Of a DNA stretch of 64,000 bases, positions 8,295 through 17,110 are shown in pieces (position 1 is the first letter of the stretch; every line of letters starts with the position of its first letter). The stretch covers positions 248,001 to 312,000 of the forward strand of contig NZ_CAKVAM010000002.1 in assembly GCF_934725225.1 (NCBI RefSeq). Reading direction: 5' to 3'. This DNA comes from an uncultured Treponema sp. GTDB lineage: Bacteria > Spirochaetota > Spirochaetia > Treponematales > Treponemataceae. Under the pieces are notes generated by a model that had not been told where the DNA came from, did no database searches, and saw nothing but the letters and a program-made list of their open reading frames with translations. Both the position numbers and the translations under genes were made by a program.

Positions 8295-11036
8295 TTAGGA
8301 ATTTCTTCCGCAGCAGTTTTTGTATTTTTTTCCGCTTCCGCATGGGCATGGATCGTTTCTGCCTACTTTTGGAACGGATCTAGTTACTGTTACGCTTTGT
8401 CCTTGCCTTCCGCTTTTCATTGCTGAATTTTGGGCTGCCTGCTGCGCGCTTCTTGCCATTGACTGTGCTTCCTGATGCTGCGCGTTCATTTGACGAGGCT
8501 GCTGCTGGCGTGGAGGCTGAGAGCCGACTTGAACTTTCACCTTGAAAACTCTGCTTGTTACAGAATCTCTTATGCTGTTGAGCATTTCATCAAACTGATT
8601 GAATCCGTCAATTTTATATTCTGTGAGCGGATTTTTGCTTCCGTAAGAACGCAAGTGAACGGCTTCTCTTAATCCGTCAAGGAATTCAAGCTGGTCAAGC
8701 CATTTTTTGTCAATCATCTGAATGTACTGGTAGCGGATAAACATATTCAGGCTTTGTTTTCCGGCAAGCATTTCCTTTTGAGTCAAGTCATTCTGAAGCG
8801 CCGCGTCAACTCCTTCTTCTGTAAGTTGATCATAAGAAAGCTGCTGGCCGAATGTGTTGTAGATTTTGTCCGCAAGTGCGCTTTGTGATGGATTTCTTTC
8901 GTGCTTGAACTCTTCGAAAATTTCAGAGACAGTTTCTTTTGCATTGTTCATAACTCTGCCGCTCAAGTCTTCGTCCACAAGAATTTCATCACGCTGGTCG
9001 TAAATAAATTTTCTCTGCTGATTCAAAACGTCGTCGTAGTCAAGAAGATTTTTTCTTATTTCAAAGTTTCTTTCTTCTACTTTTTTCTGGGCTTTTTCAA
9101 TTGAGCGGTTAAGCATCGGGTGATTTATCGGTTCGCCCGGCTGCATTCCGATTCTGCTCATAATGGCTTTCATCTTTTCGCCGCCAAACAGCCTCATAAG
9201 ATCATCGTCCATTGAAATGTAGAATTTGCTTCTTCCCGGATCTCCCTGACGACCAGAACGTCCGCGAAGCTGATTGTCAATACGGCGGCTTTCATGGCGT
9301 TCAGAACCGATTACGTAAAGTCCGCCAAGATTTTTTACTTCCTCGTAGTCTTTTTTCCACTGTTCTTTTTCAATTTTAAGAGCTTCGTCAAACTGCTCCT
9401 GAGAAGCTTCTGTTCCGACCTTTTTTCTTGCTCTAGTTTCAGGACTTCCGCCGAGCTTAATATCTGTACCGCGGCCCGCCATGTTTGTTGCGACAGTTAC
9501 AGCTCCTTTTGCTCCGGCTTCAGCTATAATCAAAGCTTCGCGCGCGTGGTTTTTGGCGTTGAGAACTTCGTGGCGGATTCCTTTTCTTGTAAGAATTGCC
9601 GAAAGATGCTCTGATTTTTCTACGGAAACTGTTCCGATTAAAACTGGCTGACCCTTTTTGTGCGCTTCTTCAACTTCTTTTGAAATCGCAATCCATTTGT
9701 CGCTTTCGTTCAAGTAAACTTCATCGTCCTCGTCAATGCGGGCAACCGGCTTGTTTGTCGGAATAACAACAACATCGAGATTGTAAATTTTATCAAATTC
9801 AACTGCTTCTGTTGCGGCTGTTCCTGTCATTCCAGAAAGCTTGTCATACATTCTGAAGAAATTCTGGAACGTGATTGTCGCAAGAGTTCTGTTGCGCTGG
9901 GCAATTTTCAAATGCTCCTTTGCTTCTATTGCCTGATGAAGTCCGTCGCCGTATCGTCTTCCTTCAAGAATGCGTCCTGTAAATTCGTCAACAATCTGAA
10001 CTTGTCCGTCTTTTACAACGTAATCAACATCAGGATGATAAAGCGTGTGCGCCCTCAATGCCTGCGTGAAATAATGCACGAATTCAAAATTCTGCTCGTC
10101 AAAAACAGTTGTTCCCGGCTCAATGAGATTGTGGGCAAGAAGAATGTCGTTGATTTTGTTCATTCCCTTGTCTGTAAATGAAACTCGCTTGCTTTTTTCG
10201 TCCAGCTTGTAGTCGCCTTCGAGAGCTGCGCGCTGTTCTGGAGTCATTTCAACTTCGTCCGGATAGTCGTTTGTCTTTGGATCTTTTTTGACTTCCGTGA
10301 ACATTCCAATGTATTTGTCAACTTCATGGAATTTGAAAGTGTCGTCTTCGCCTTGTCCTGAAATGATGAGCGGAGTTCTTGCTTCATCGATAAGAATTGA
10401 GTCGATTTCGTCCACAATACAGAAGTTGAATCCGCGCTGAACTTTGCGGGAAGCGTCAATCTGCATATTGTCGCGCAAATAGTCAAATCCGAACTCGTTG
10501 TTTGTTCCGTAAGTCAAGTCGCAGTTGTAAGCGGCTTTTCTTGCGTCGTTGTCCATGTTGCTCAAAATGCAGCCTACGCTTTGACCAAGGAATCTGTAAA
10601 TGCGTCCCATCCACTGGCTGTCGCGCTCTGCAAGGTAATCGTTTACAGTAACGATGTGAACACCTTTTCCGCTAAGAGAATTCAAGTAGGCAGCGCAAAC
10701 GCACATGAGGGTTTTTCCTTCGCCTGTCTTCATTTCTGTTATTCTGCCTGAATGAAGCACAAGAGAACCCATAAGCTGGCATGGATAAGCGCGCTCTCCA
10801 AGAACCCTTTTTGCCGCTTCTCTTGCCAATGCGAATGCGTCCACAAGAATATCATCGAGAGTCTCGCCCTTTGCAAGACGCTCTTTTAGAATTTTTGTCT
10901 GTTCAGGAAACTGCTCGTCAGAAAATGCCTGTGCCCAGCTTTCTCTAGCTTCAATCTGCGCAACAACAGGCTTAAGTGCTTTTACAGCGCGGTCATTTGC
11001 CGAACCGAAAATAAGTGTTAATAATTTGTCAAACAT
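8295..11036 (-). CDS. secA: Preprotein translocase ATPase SecA
   Basis: SecA is the motor that pushes unfolded exported proteins through SecYEG. The 913-residue protein has Walker A at EMKTGEGKTL (about 101-110), the DEAD-like DEIDSILIDEAR box, NMAGRGTDIKLGG, and GRSGRQGDPG in the second motor domain. The C-terminus is Gln-rich and ends with a zinc-binding SEC-C motif (DPCPCGSGKKYKNCC) that normally contacts SecB or lipids. It is a single-gene unit with its own promoter and with convergent hslU downstream. No Shine-Dalgarno is seen before the ATG; the promoter suggests a leader of about 3 bases. Confidence 0.98.
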   Translation of the reverse strand: MFDKLLTLIFGSANDRAVKALKPVVAQIEARESWAQAFSDEQFPEQTKILKERLAKGETLDDILVDAFALAREAAKRVLGERAYPCQLMGSLVLHSGRITEMKTGEGKTLMCVCAAYLNSLSGKGVHIVTVNDYLAERDSQWMGRIYRFLGQSVGCILSNMDNDARKAAYNCDLTYGTNNEFGFDYLRDNMQIDASRKVQRGFNFCIVDEIDSILIDEARTPLIISGQGEDDTFKFHEVDKYIGMFTEVKKDPKTNDYPDEVEMTPEQRAALEGDYKLDEKSKRVSFTDKGMNKINDILLAHNLIEPGTTVFDEQNFEFVHYFTQALRAHTLYHPDVDYVVKDGQVQIVDEFTGRILEGRRYGDGLHQAIEAKEHLKIAQRNRTLATITFQNFFRMYDKLSGMTGTAATEAVEFDKIYNLDVVVIPTNKPVARIDEDDEVYLNESDKWIAISKEVEEAHKKGQPVLIGTVSVEKSEHLSAILTRKGIRHEVLNAKNHAREALIIAEAGAKGAVTVATNMAGRGTDIKLGGSPETRARKKVGTEASQEQFDEALKIEKEQWKKDYEEVKNLGGLYVIGSERHESRRIDNQLRGRSGRQGDPGRSKFYISMDDDLMRLFGGEKMKAIMSRIGMQPGEPINHPMLNRSIEKAQKKVEERNFEIRKNLLDYDDVLNQQRKFIYDQRDEILVDEDLSGRVMNNAKETVSEIFEEFKHERNPSQSALADKIYNTFGQQLSYDQLTEEGVDAALQNDLTQKEMLAGKQSLNMFIRYQYIQMIDKKWLDQLEFLDGLREAVHLRSYGSKNPLTEYKIDGFNQFDEMLNSIRDSVTSRVFKVKVQVGSQPPRQQQPRQMNAQHQEAQSMARSAQQAAQNSAMKSGRQGQSVTVTRSVPKVGRNDPCPCGSGKKYKNCCGRNS

Positions 11037-11045
11037 AATGCAGTA

Positions 11046-11074
11046 AATATATAAAATTTTCTATATATTTGCAA
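11046..11074 (-). promoter_or_regulatory. Sigma-70 promoter of secA
   Basis: On the minus strand, TTGCAA (11069-11074), a 17-bp spacer, and TATATT (11046-11051). Predicted initiation is near 11039, about 3 bases before the secA ATG, leaving no room for a ribosome site. Confidence 0.65.
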
Positions 11075-11141
11075 CTTTCTGAAACTTTTGCTGTCTAAGA
11101 CTATAGTGATTTGAAGTTCATTTTCTGCGGAAGTATTTCGC

Positions 11142-11174
11142 TTGAAATGAATGACATTTTGTGTTAAAATGTCA
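11142..11174 (+). promoter_or_regulatory. Promoter with overlapping palindromic operator, acyl-CoA synthetase gene
   Basis: TTGAAA (11142-11147), 17-bp spacer, and an extended -10 TGTTAAAAT (TAAAAT at 11165-11170). A perfect 9-bp inverted repeat, TGACATTTT / AAAATGTCA with a 5-bp centre (11152-11174), covers the spacer and the -10, the usual place for a repressor site. The regulator is unknown. Confidence 0.65.
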
Positions 11175-11211
11175 GAAAAACTTTTAACCACACTGTTTTT
11201 AAGAGGAATAT

Positions 11212-12906
11212 ATGGCACTTTATCATGATTTTTTAGTTGAAGACAGAGAGTTTACTTCCTACGAGGACTTGAAGGCGCATTGCCGCTTAAAGGCTCCAGA
11301 AAATTTCAATTTTGCCTATGACATTGTAGACCGCTACACTGTTACAGAGCCGGGAAAAAGAGCCCTTGTGTGGTGCGATGACGAAGGTGAAGAGCATACT
11401 TGGACATTCGAGCAGATTTCAGCTGATTCAAAGCGGACTGCATATTTTCTTGCTTCACAGGGAATAAAAAAAGGCGATGCCGTTATGATGATTTTGCGCC
11501 GCCGCTACGAATGGTGGTGGGTAATGATGGCTCTTCATAGAATCGGGGCAATCGCAGTTCCGGCTACAGACCAGCTTCTTCAAAAAGACATCGAGTACCG
11601 CACAAACGCCGCTGAAATCAAGATGATTATTTCTTACGACAATCCGGCGGTTCAGGCTGAAATTGAAAAGGCTCTTCCAAATTCCCCGACTGTAAAAAAA
11701 CTTGTTACTGTAGGACCTTCACGTGAAGGCTGGATTGACTTCCATGCTGAAGTTGACAAGTGCGTTCCAGAATTTCCGCGCCCGGTAGGAGATGCCGCCG
11801 TCCACAGCGATGACCCGATGCTTCTTTACTTTACGTCAGGAACTTCAGGCTATCCAAAAATGGTTCTGCACAATTACCTTTATCCAATCGGACATCTTAT
11901 AACTGCAAAATATTGGCACGGCGTTCAGGACAACGGACTTCACCTTGCTGTTTCTGAAACTGGCTGGGGAAAAGCTGTCTGGGGCAAACTCTACGGACAG
12001 TGGATCTGCGGAAGCGCGGTTTTCGTTTATGATATGCACAGCTTCAAGCCGGACAAGATGCTCCAGAAAATCGCAAAGTACGGAATTACAACTTTCTGCG
12101 CGCCTCCAACTGTTTACCGCTATCTTATCAGGCAGGATCTTTCAAAGTACGACATCAGCAGCGTAGTGCGTTTTGCGACCGCGGGAGAAGCTCTTAATGG
12201 CGAAGTTTACAACAAGTTTATCGAGCAGACAGGAAAGAAAATTTACGAAGGCTACGGTCAGACTGAATCCACGATTATCTGCGGAAACTTCCTTGACGCT
12301 GTGGTTCGCCCAGGCTCAATGGGACGTCCGTCTCCTGTTTATGATGTTTCTGTTGTAAATGCCAGCGGAAAACCAGTTCCTGCAGGAGAAGTTGGCGAGC
12401 TTGTAATCCACTTGGACAAAGGACATCCGTTTGGACTTCTTTCTGGATACTACCGCGATGTTGCCCTTACCGCGAATGCTTTTGACGGAGGCGTTTACCA
12501 CACTGGAGACACTGTCTACATGGACGAAGACGGCTACGTTTGGTTTGTTGGAAGAAAGGACGACATCATCAAGTCTTCTGGATTCAGAATCAGTCCGTTT
12601 GAAGTTGAGTCTGTTCTTCAGCAGCATCCGGCTGTAATGGAATGCGCTGTTACTGGCGTTCCAGATGAAAAACGAGGTCAGGCTGTAAAGGCTACAATCG
12701 TTCTTTCACCGGGATATGAAGCTTCCGAAGAGCTTGAGCATGAGCTTTTTGACTTTGTAAAGCACGAAACTGCGCTTTTCAAGTGTCCTAGAATAATTGA
12801 GTTTGTGCATGAGCTTCCAAAGACAATCAGCGGAAAAATCCGCCGTGTAGAAATCCGCGAAAAGGATGCCGGTGTGGACGTAGACAAGGTTAAGCAGGAA
12901 TTCTAA
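11212..12906 (+). CDS. AMP-forming acyl-CoA synthetase
   Basis: This member of the adenylate-forming family activates a carboxylic acid to an acyl-AMP and then to acyl-CoA. It shows the P-loop YFTSGTSGYPKMV, the YGQTES motif, the hinge region GDTVYMDEDGYVWFVGRKDD, and the catalytic Lys in PKTISGKIRR near the end. Full length is 564 residues. The pattern, including ETGWGKAVWGKLYGQW, resembles medium-chain acyl-CoA and acetyl-CoA synthetase relatives (ACSM-like), so a short- or medium-chain fatty acid is likely; the exact substrate cannot be read from the sequence. It stands alone with its own promoter and terminator. AGAGG lies 7 bases before the ATG. Confidence 0.88.
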   Translation: MALYHDFLVEDREFTSYEDLKAHCRLKAPENFNFAYDIVDRYTVTEPGKRALVWCDDEGEEHTWTFEQISADSKRTAYFLASQGIKKGDAVMMILRRRYEWWWVMMALHRIGAIAVPATDQLLQKDIEYRTNAAEIKMIISYDNPAVQAEIEKALPNSPTVKKLVTVGPSREGWIDFHAEVDKCVPEFPRPVGDAAVHSDDPMLLYFTSGTSGYPKMVLHNYLYPIGHLITAKYWHGVQDNGLHLAVSETGWGKAVWGKLYGQWICGSAVFVYDMHSFKPDKMLQKIAKYGITTFCAPPTVYRYLIRQDLSKYDISSVVRFATAGEALNGEVYNKFIEQTGKKIYEGYGQTESTIICGNFLDAVVRPGSMGRPSPVYDVSVVNASGKPVPAGEVGELVIHLDKGHPFGLLSGYYRDVALTANAFDGGVYHTGDTVYMDEDGYVWFVGRKDDIIKSSGFRISPFEVESVLQQHPAVMECAVTGVPDEKRGQAVKATIVLSPGYEASEELEHELFDFVKHETALFKCPRIIEFVHELPKTISGKIRRVEIREKDAGVDVDKVKQEF

Positions 12907-12929
12907 GCCGGACAAAAAATTATAAAACT

Positions 12930-12971
12930 GCCGTCATTTTAGCGCAAAATGCTAATCTGGCGGCTTTTTTT
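12930..12971. terminator. Terminator after the acyl-CoA synthetase gene
   Basis: An imperfect hairpin (GCCGTCATTTTAGC at 12930-12943 pairing with GCTAATCTGGCGGC at 12951-12964) runs into T7. The A-rich left flank could make it work for convergent priA too. Confidence 0.75.
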
Positions 12972-13009
12972 GTTCCAGCGGATTTTCAGTAGAATGCCGA
13001 GCGTTGTTT

Positions 13010-15019
13010 TTAAAGAAGACTTACGGGATCGGTGTCTGTTTCTATGTAGACGTCTTTCGGCGGCTTGAATCCCCACACGAGTTTTTTCGCCATTTCCTGA
13101 AGCGGGCGGATTTGCTTTGCGCGCAGAAGAATCTGATGGCGGTGGCTTCCGTTTACCATTTCAAGCGGACATTCGGCAGGACCTAGAATATCAACTCCCT
13201 GCGGACGGCACTTGCACAGTATGTTGTACGCGCTTTGGGCTGCATTCTGGGCTGCGTCTGGTTTCTGCGAGCGGAACACAAGGCGCAAAAGCCGTGAATA
13301 AGGCGGAAAGTTTAGAATTTGGCGCGCTTCAAGCTCATTCTTGTAGAATTCTTCTGTAAGTCCTTTTACAGCATAGTTTATTGCGTCGCGGTCCGGACTG
13401 TAGCTTTGCACGATAACTTTTCCGCCGGGAAAAAATCTTCCTGCTCTGCCTGCGACTTGCGTTATAAGAGCAAATGTCTTTTCCTGCGCACGAAAATCTG
13501 GCAAATGAAGAGCTGTGTCTGCAAGAACAACTCCTGCAAGCTTTAAATTCGGAAAATTCAGGCCTTTTGCGACCATCTGCGTTCCAAGGAGAATGTCGTA
13601 TTCGCCTTTTCTGAATGAATCAAGTTTTTCCTGCAATTCTCCCTTGTGGTGAAGCGAATCTGTGTCTATGCGCACGACTTTTGCGTTGGGAAATTTCGCC
13701 TTTACTTCTGCCTCGATGTATTCTGTTCCGAATCCTGAATATCCTATGTCAAGCGAGCCGCATTTTGGGCATTGCTGTGGCGGCGGAAGTGAATATCCGC
13801 AGTAGTGGCATCTCAGGCGGTTTTCGCTTTTGTGGTATGTCATTGAAACCGAGCAGTTTTTGCACTTTAATTCATATCCGCAGCTTGAGCATCTGAAAAA
13901 ATGCGTGAATCCCCGGCGGTTCAGGAAAAGAATCGTTTGTTTTTTTTCTGAAAGTGCTGACTGGATTTCATTTTGAAGCGGCTTTGAAATGCAGTTTTCC
14001 TTGTCGGCTTCAAGGCTTAGGTTTACGCAGCTGATTTGCGGTTTTTCGCCTCCTGCAAGTCTTTTTGTGAGCGTGTGCCGGATGATTGTTCCGTTTTGCA
14101 TTGAGTGCCAGGATTCAACCGAAGGAGTCGCGCTTCCCATTACAAGCGGAATGGAATTTTTTTTGCACCTAAGCATTGCAATCTGTCTTGCGTGGTATCG
14201 CGGGGATGAACCTGACTTGTATGATGAGTCGTGCTCCTCGTCAATTATTATAAGCCCCAGCTGTGGAATTGGAGCAAAAACTGCGCTTCTTGCTCCTACG
14301 ACAATCCGTGCTTCCCTGCTTAAAATCCGCTTCCATTCTCCGAGACGCTGGCTTGGCGTGAGCGCGGAATGAAGAACTGCAACTGTGCTTCCGAATCTTT
14401 TTTGAACGGCTTTTACAACTTGCGGCGTAAGTCCGATTTCCGGCACAAGATAAATTACGCCTTTGCCTGATTCCATGATTTTTTCCGCCGCGCTTAAAAA
14501 GACTTCTGTTTTTCCGCTTCCTGTTGTTCCGTAAAGATAGTGGAATTTTTCAGTTGAAGAAAGAATTCCGTTCACCGCATTTTTCTGTTCTTCGCTTAGT
14601 TCTTTTTTTTCAAATCCAGATTCATCTTCCGAAAAAGAAAGTCCCGGAATTTCAGTTTCGCGCTTGCCTGAAGGAATCATTGCAAACACGCATTCCCCGA
14701 TTGAAGCAATGTAGTAGCCGCTCATAAATTCTGCAAGCTCCAAAAGTTCTTTTGTTAAAAGCGGAGTCTGATCTATGTAGCGTATTGCCGTGCGGATTTT
14801 TTCTTCTGGAACGGCGCAGTTTTGTGGCAAAGTTTTGTGGACGGCGGCAACAAAGCCAGAAGTTTTTCTGTTTCCAAATTTCACTTCCACGCGCAGTCCA
14901 AACGGATTTCCAATGTCTTGTGTGCCTTCTGGAATTCTGTAGGTAAAAGTTTGGTTCAGCGGAACGTTAAGGATTACATCGATGTATGTTGAATTCGGGG
15001 CGGATGAATCATTCTGCAT
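13010..15019 (-). CDS. priA: Primosomal protein N' (PriA helicase)
   Basis: PriA reloads the replication machinery at collapsed forks. The N-terminal DNA-binding domain is followed by a superfamily 2 helicase with Walker A GTTGSGKTEVF and the DEEH box in IIDEEHDSSYK. A cluster of Cys pairs (CSSCG, CKNC, CHYCG, CPKCG) forms the PriA zinc sites, and later motifs include GTQMVAKGLNFPN and QVAGRAGRF. At 669 residues it is slightly shorter than E. coli PriA. Its start overlaps the 3' end of the uracil glycosylase gene by 11 bases, so it is the last gene of a three-gene operon. Confidence 0.95.
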   Translation of the reverse strand: MQNDSSAPNSTYIDVILNVPLNQTFTYRIPEGTQDIGNPFGLRVEVKFGNRKTSGFVAAVHKTLPQNCAVPEEKIRTAIRYIDQTPLLTKELLELAEFMSGYYIASIGECVFAMIPSGKRETEIPGLSFSEDESGFEKKELSEEQKNAVNGILSSTEKFHYLYGTTGSGKTEVFLSAAEKIMESGKGVIYLVPEIGLTPQVVKAVQKRFGSTVAVLHSALTPSQRLGEWKRILSREARIVVGARSAVFAPIPQLGLIIIDEEHDSSYKSGSSPRYHARQIAMLRCKKNSIPLVMGSATPSVESWHSMQNGTIIRHTLTKRLAGGEKPQISCVNLSLEADKENCISKPLQNEIQSALSEKKQTILFLNRRGFTHFFRCSSCGYELKCKNCSVSMTYHKSENRLRCHYCGYSLPPPQQCPKCGSLDIGYSGFGTEYIEAEVKAKFPNAKVVRIDTDSLHHKGELQEKLDSFRKGEYDILLGTQMVAKGLNFPNLKLAGVVLADTALHLPDFRAQEKTFALITQVAGRAGRFFPGGKVIVQSYSPDRDAINYAVKGLTEEFYKNELEARQILNFPPYSRLLRLVFRSQKPDAAQNAAQSAYNILCKCRPQGVDILGPAECPLEMVNGSHRHQILLRAKQIRPLQEMAKKLVWGFKPPKDVYIETDTDPVSLL

Positions 15020-15827
15020 AGAATTTTTCCGCGTAGTTTGGGATTTCTTTTAAGATGCGGGATTTAAAAACTTTTAAATCTTCCCAGGCAGGACGCTTGA
15101 GGCTTTCGTTTCTTAAAAGCGCGCTTGGATGGTAAGTTGCAAGCAATGGTATTTTTGTTTCGCCAAGGCTGTATTCAAGCCATTTTCCGCGGAGAGAATT
15201 TATTCCTTGCTGTGTGTCCAGAAGATTCTGAACTGCCGTGCGTCCCATCGCAAGAATGTACTTCGGCTTTAAAATGTGAATTTGCGCCTGAAGATAGCCT
15301 GAGCAGGCGTGGGCTTCGTCCGGCATTGGCGTTCTGTTCATTGGCGGACGGCATTTTACGATGTTTGCAATGAAGCAGTTTGTTGTGCGCCCAAGTGAAA
15401 TCGCCGCAAGCATTTTGTCAAGAAGCTGACCGGCTTTTCCAACAAAAGGCCGACCTGTTTTGTCTTCATCTTCGCCCGGACCTTCGCCAATTACCATTAC
15501 ATAAGGATTTTCAACGCCTTCGCCCGGAACTGTGTTTGTTCTTGCCTTGCATAGAACGCAGTTTTTACACAAAGCGATTTTTGCCGCGATTGATTCAAGT
15601 GTTGCACCTTGAGATGGAATTTTTTCCGCTGAATTTTGTTCTGCATGAATTTGCGGAGTCTGCGGCTGAACTTGCTCTTGCGCTTTTATTTCTTCATGTT
15701 CTTCTGGAATTTCTATGTCGTCTTCAAATGCTGGAGTTTCCTTAAAATCTGGCGACGGATAGCCGTAGCTCCAGGAAGAGGCTGTTTTTAGAAAATTGTA
15801 GACTTTGCTTTTTTCTTCCGCCGTCAC
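15009..15827 (-). CDS. Uracil-DNA glycosylase, family 4 (iron-sulfur type)
   Basis: It removes uracil from DNA. The catalytic domain begins near IALCKNCVLCKART and contains GEGPGEDEDKTGRPFVGKAGQLL (motif 1) and HPSALLR (motif 2). Four Cys (two in CKNCVLC, one in CRPP, one in HACSGYL) fit the 4Fe-4S cluster of this family. About 90 residues of acidic, Gln/Glu-rich sequence precede the domain, which is an unusual extension. The chosen start is the GTG at 15827, which overlaps the upstream stop as GTGA and has AAAGGGAAAG upstream; a longer ORF from 15872 would run well into the upstream gene. Total 272 residues. Confidence 0.88.
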   Translation of the reverse strand: MTAEEKSKVYNFLKTASSWSYGYPSPDFKETPAFEDDIEIPEEHEEIKAQEQVQPQTPQIHAEQNSAEKIPSQGATLESIAAKIALCKNCVLCKARTNTVPGEGVENPYVMVIGEGPGEDEDKTGRPFVGKAGQLLDKMLAAISLGRTTNCFIANIVKCRPPMNRTPMPDEAHACSGYLQAQIHILKPKYILAMGRTAVQNLLDTQQGINSLRGKWLEYSLGETKIPLLATYHPSALLRNESLKRPAWEDLKVFKSRILKEIPNYAEKFYAE

Positions 15828-17050
15828 TTGCTTTCCCTTTCTTTGCAGATGTCGATTGCTTTTTGGTAGCATTCAATGAGCTTTGGCGTAAGAGAAGAAA
15901 TTTTCCATTTGTTTCCCCATTCCAAGGCCTGCTCTGATTTTTCCTTGTGAAGAGATTCGTTCTGCAAAAGCTCCAGCGTTTTCTGTGAAAATTCTTCCAC
16001 GTCATCTTTTACCATAAAGCCGCCGTTGTCTCCCTGCATAACGTCTACAGTTCCCATTTCTCCGATTGCGACAACCGGCAGCGCGGAAAGCATCGCTTCA
16101 ACTGTAACAAGCCCCTGCGTTTCCGTTTTGCTTGGAAAAGTAAAGACAGAAGCAAGCTTGTAAAAGTAAATCAAATCGTTTCCGTCGATATATCCAGTGA
16201 AGAAAACTGATTTTTCAAGTCCGCGTGATTTTGCCGATTCTTTCAGCTCGTTCAAGAATGGTCCGCCGCCCACAAACAAAAGCGCGGTGTCCTGCCGGGA
16301 TTCCTGAACTTTTTCAAGAACATCAAAAAGGAACGGAAGATTTTTTTCCTTTACAATTCGTCCCACAAAAAGAAGAATTTTTCTTTCCTTTAATTCCGGG
16401 AATTTCTTAAAAAGCGTCGCGTAAACTGCCTCTGATTTTTTTTCGTCATATTCAAGCTTGCTGTCCGGGATTCCAGTCGGAAGAATGTTCACCTGACGTT
16501 TTATTCCGTATCTGTCAACGACTTCGGCAATCCGTTTTGTCGGAGCGATAATCACGTCGGCTCGTTTCAAGTAAAAGCGCACGACTTCCATTCCGATTTT
16601 TTTCAGGCCGCTCGCAGGAACAAAGCTTATGTAGTTTGCAAGGTAGTCTTCCCAAAGCGTGTGGAAAGTGAACACAAAAGGAACGTGGCGGTGGCGGCAG
16701 TAAATCGCACCGAAATATCCGACCGTCCATTCTGAATTTATGTGGATTACGTCAGGCTGAAATTCGTCCATGAATTTTTTTACGAGATGCCATTTGTCCA
16801 GCCGCATCATTCTGTCTTCTTTTGAAAACGCAATCGCGGCGGACGGAATTCTTAAAATTTTAAACGGCGACTTTTCGTCATTTGATTTTTCGTCAAAGAA
16901 AGAGCTTTTCTGCTGTTCTTCTGTATATTCAAGGCAGACAACACAGACTTCGTGTCCGAGCCTGCAAAGTCCTTCCGCAAAAGACTGAACGGAAACTGTA
17001 ACTCCATTTATGCGCGGAAAATATGCGTCCGTAAACATCGCGATTTTCAT
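15824..17050 (-). CDS. Glycosyltransferase family 4 (GT-B fold)
   Basis: The N-terminus MKIAMFTDAYFPRINGVTVS, with the glycine-rich loop, is typical of GT4 retaining enzymes, and the C-terminal nucleotide-sugar site is seen as VGRIVKEKNL and the E-x7-E motif in TETQGLVTVEAM. This group includes diacylglycerol glucosyltransferases that make membrane glucolipids, a plausible role given treponemal glycolipids, but other acceptors cannot be excluded. The protein has 408 residues and no signal peptide, so it acts at the cytoplasmic membrane face. It heads an operon with the uracil glycosylase and priA. Its promoter overlaps that of the divergent gene at 17111. Confidence 0.85.
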   Translation of the reverse strand: MKIAMFTDAYFPRINGVTVSVQSFAEGLCRLGHEVCVVCLEYTEEQQKSSFFDEKSNDEKSPFKILRIPSAAIAFSKEDRMMRLDKWHLVKKFMDEFQPDVIHINSEWTVGYFGAIYCRHRHVPFVFTFHTLWEDYLANYISFVPASGLKKIGMEVVRFYLKRADVIIAPTKRIAEVVDRYGIKRQVNILPTGIPDSKLEYDEKKSEAVYATLFKKFPELKERKILLFVGRIVKEKNLPFLFDVLEKVQESRQDTALLFVGGGPFLNELKESAKSRGLEKSVFFTGYIDGNDLIYFYKLASVFTFPSKTETQGLVTVEAMLSALPVVAIGEMGTVDVMQGDNGGFMVKDDVEEFSQKTLELLQNESLHKEKSEQALEWGNKWKISSLTPKLIECYQKAIDICKERESK

Positions 17051-17059
17051 ATTCTGACG

Positions 17060-17102
17060 ATTTTATCCTATACTTGTACTTTCTGCAAGAATCAAGTAAA
17101 AT
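17060..17102. promoter_or_regulatory. Divergent, interleaved promoters
   Basis: Minus strand: TTGCAG (17083-17088), 17 bp, TAAAAT (17060-17065), initiating near 17053, 3 bases before the glycosyltransferase ATG. Plus strand: TTGTAC (17074-17079), 17 bp, TAAAAT (17097-17102), initiating near 17109, 2 bases before the ATG at 17111. The two share DNA, so polymerase should not occupy both at once. Confidence 0.6.
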
Positions 17103-17110
17103 TGTCTTCT

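Noticed and set aside
8475..10486. Several ORFs opposite secA
   Set aside because: They are frame shadows of a highly conserved gene, without promoters, and show no domain.
16952..17110. Extended N-terminus for the barrel protein at 17111
   Set aside because: It would run into the divergent glycosyltransferase gene and place the signal peptide internally.
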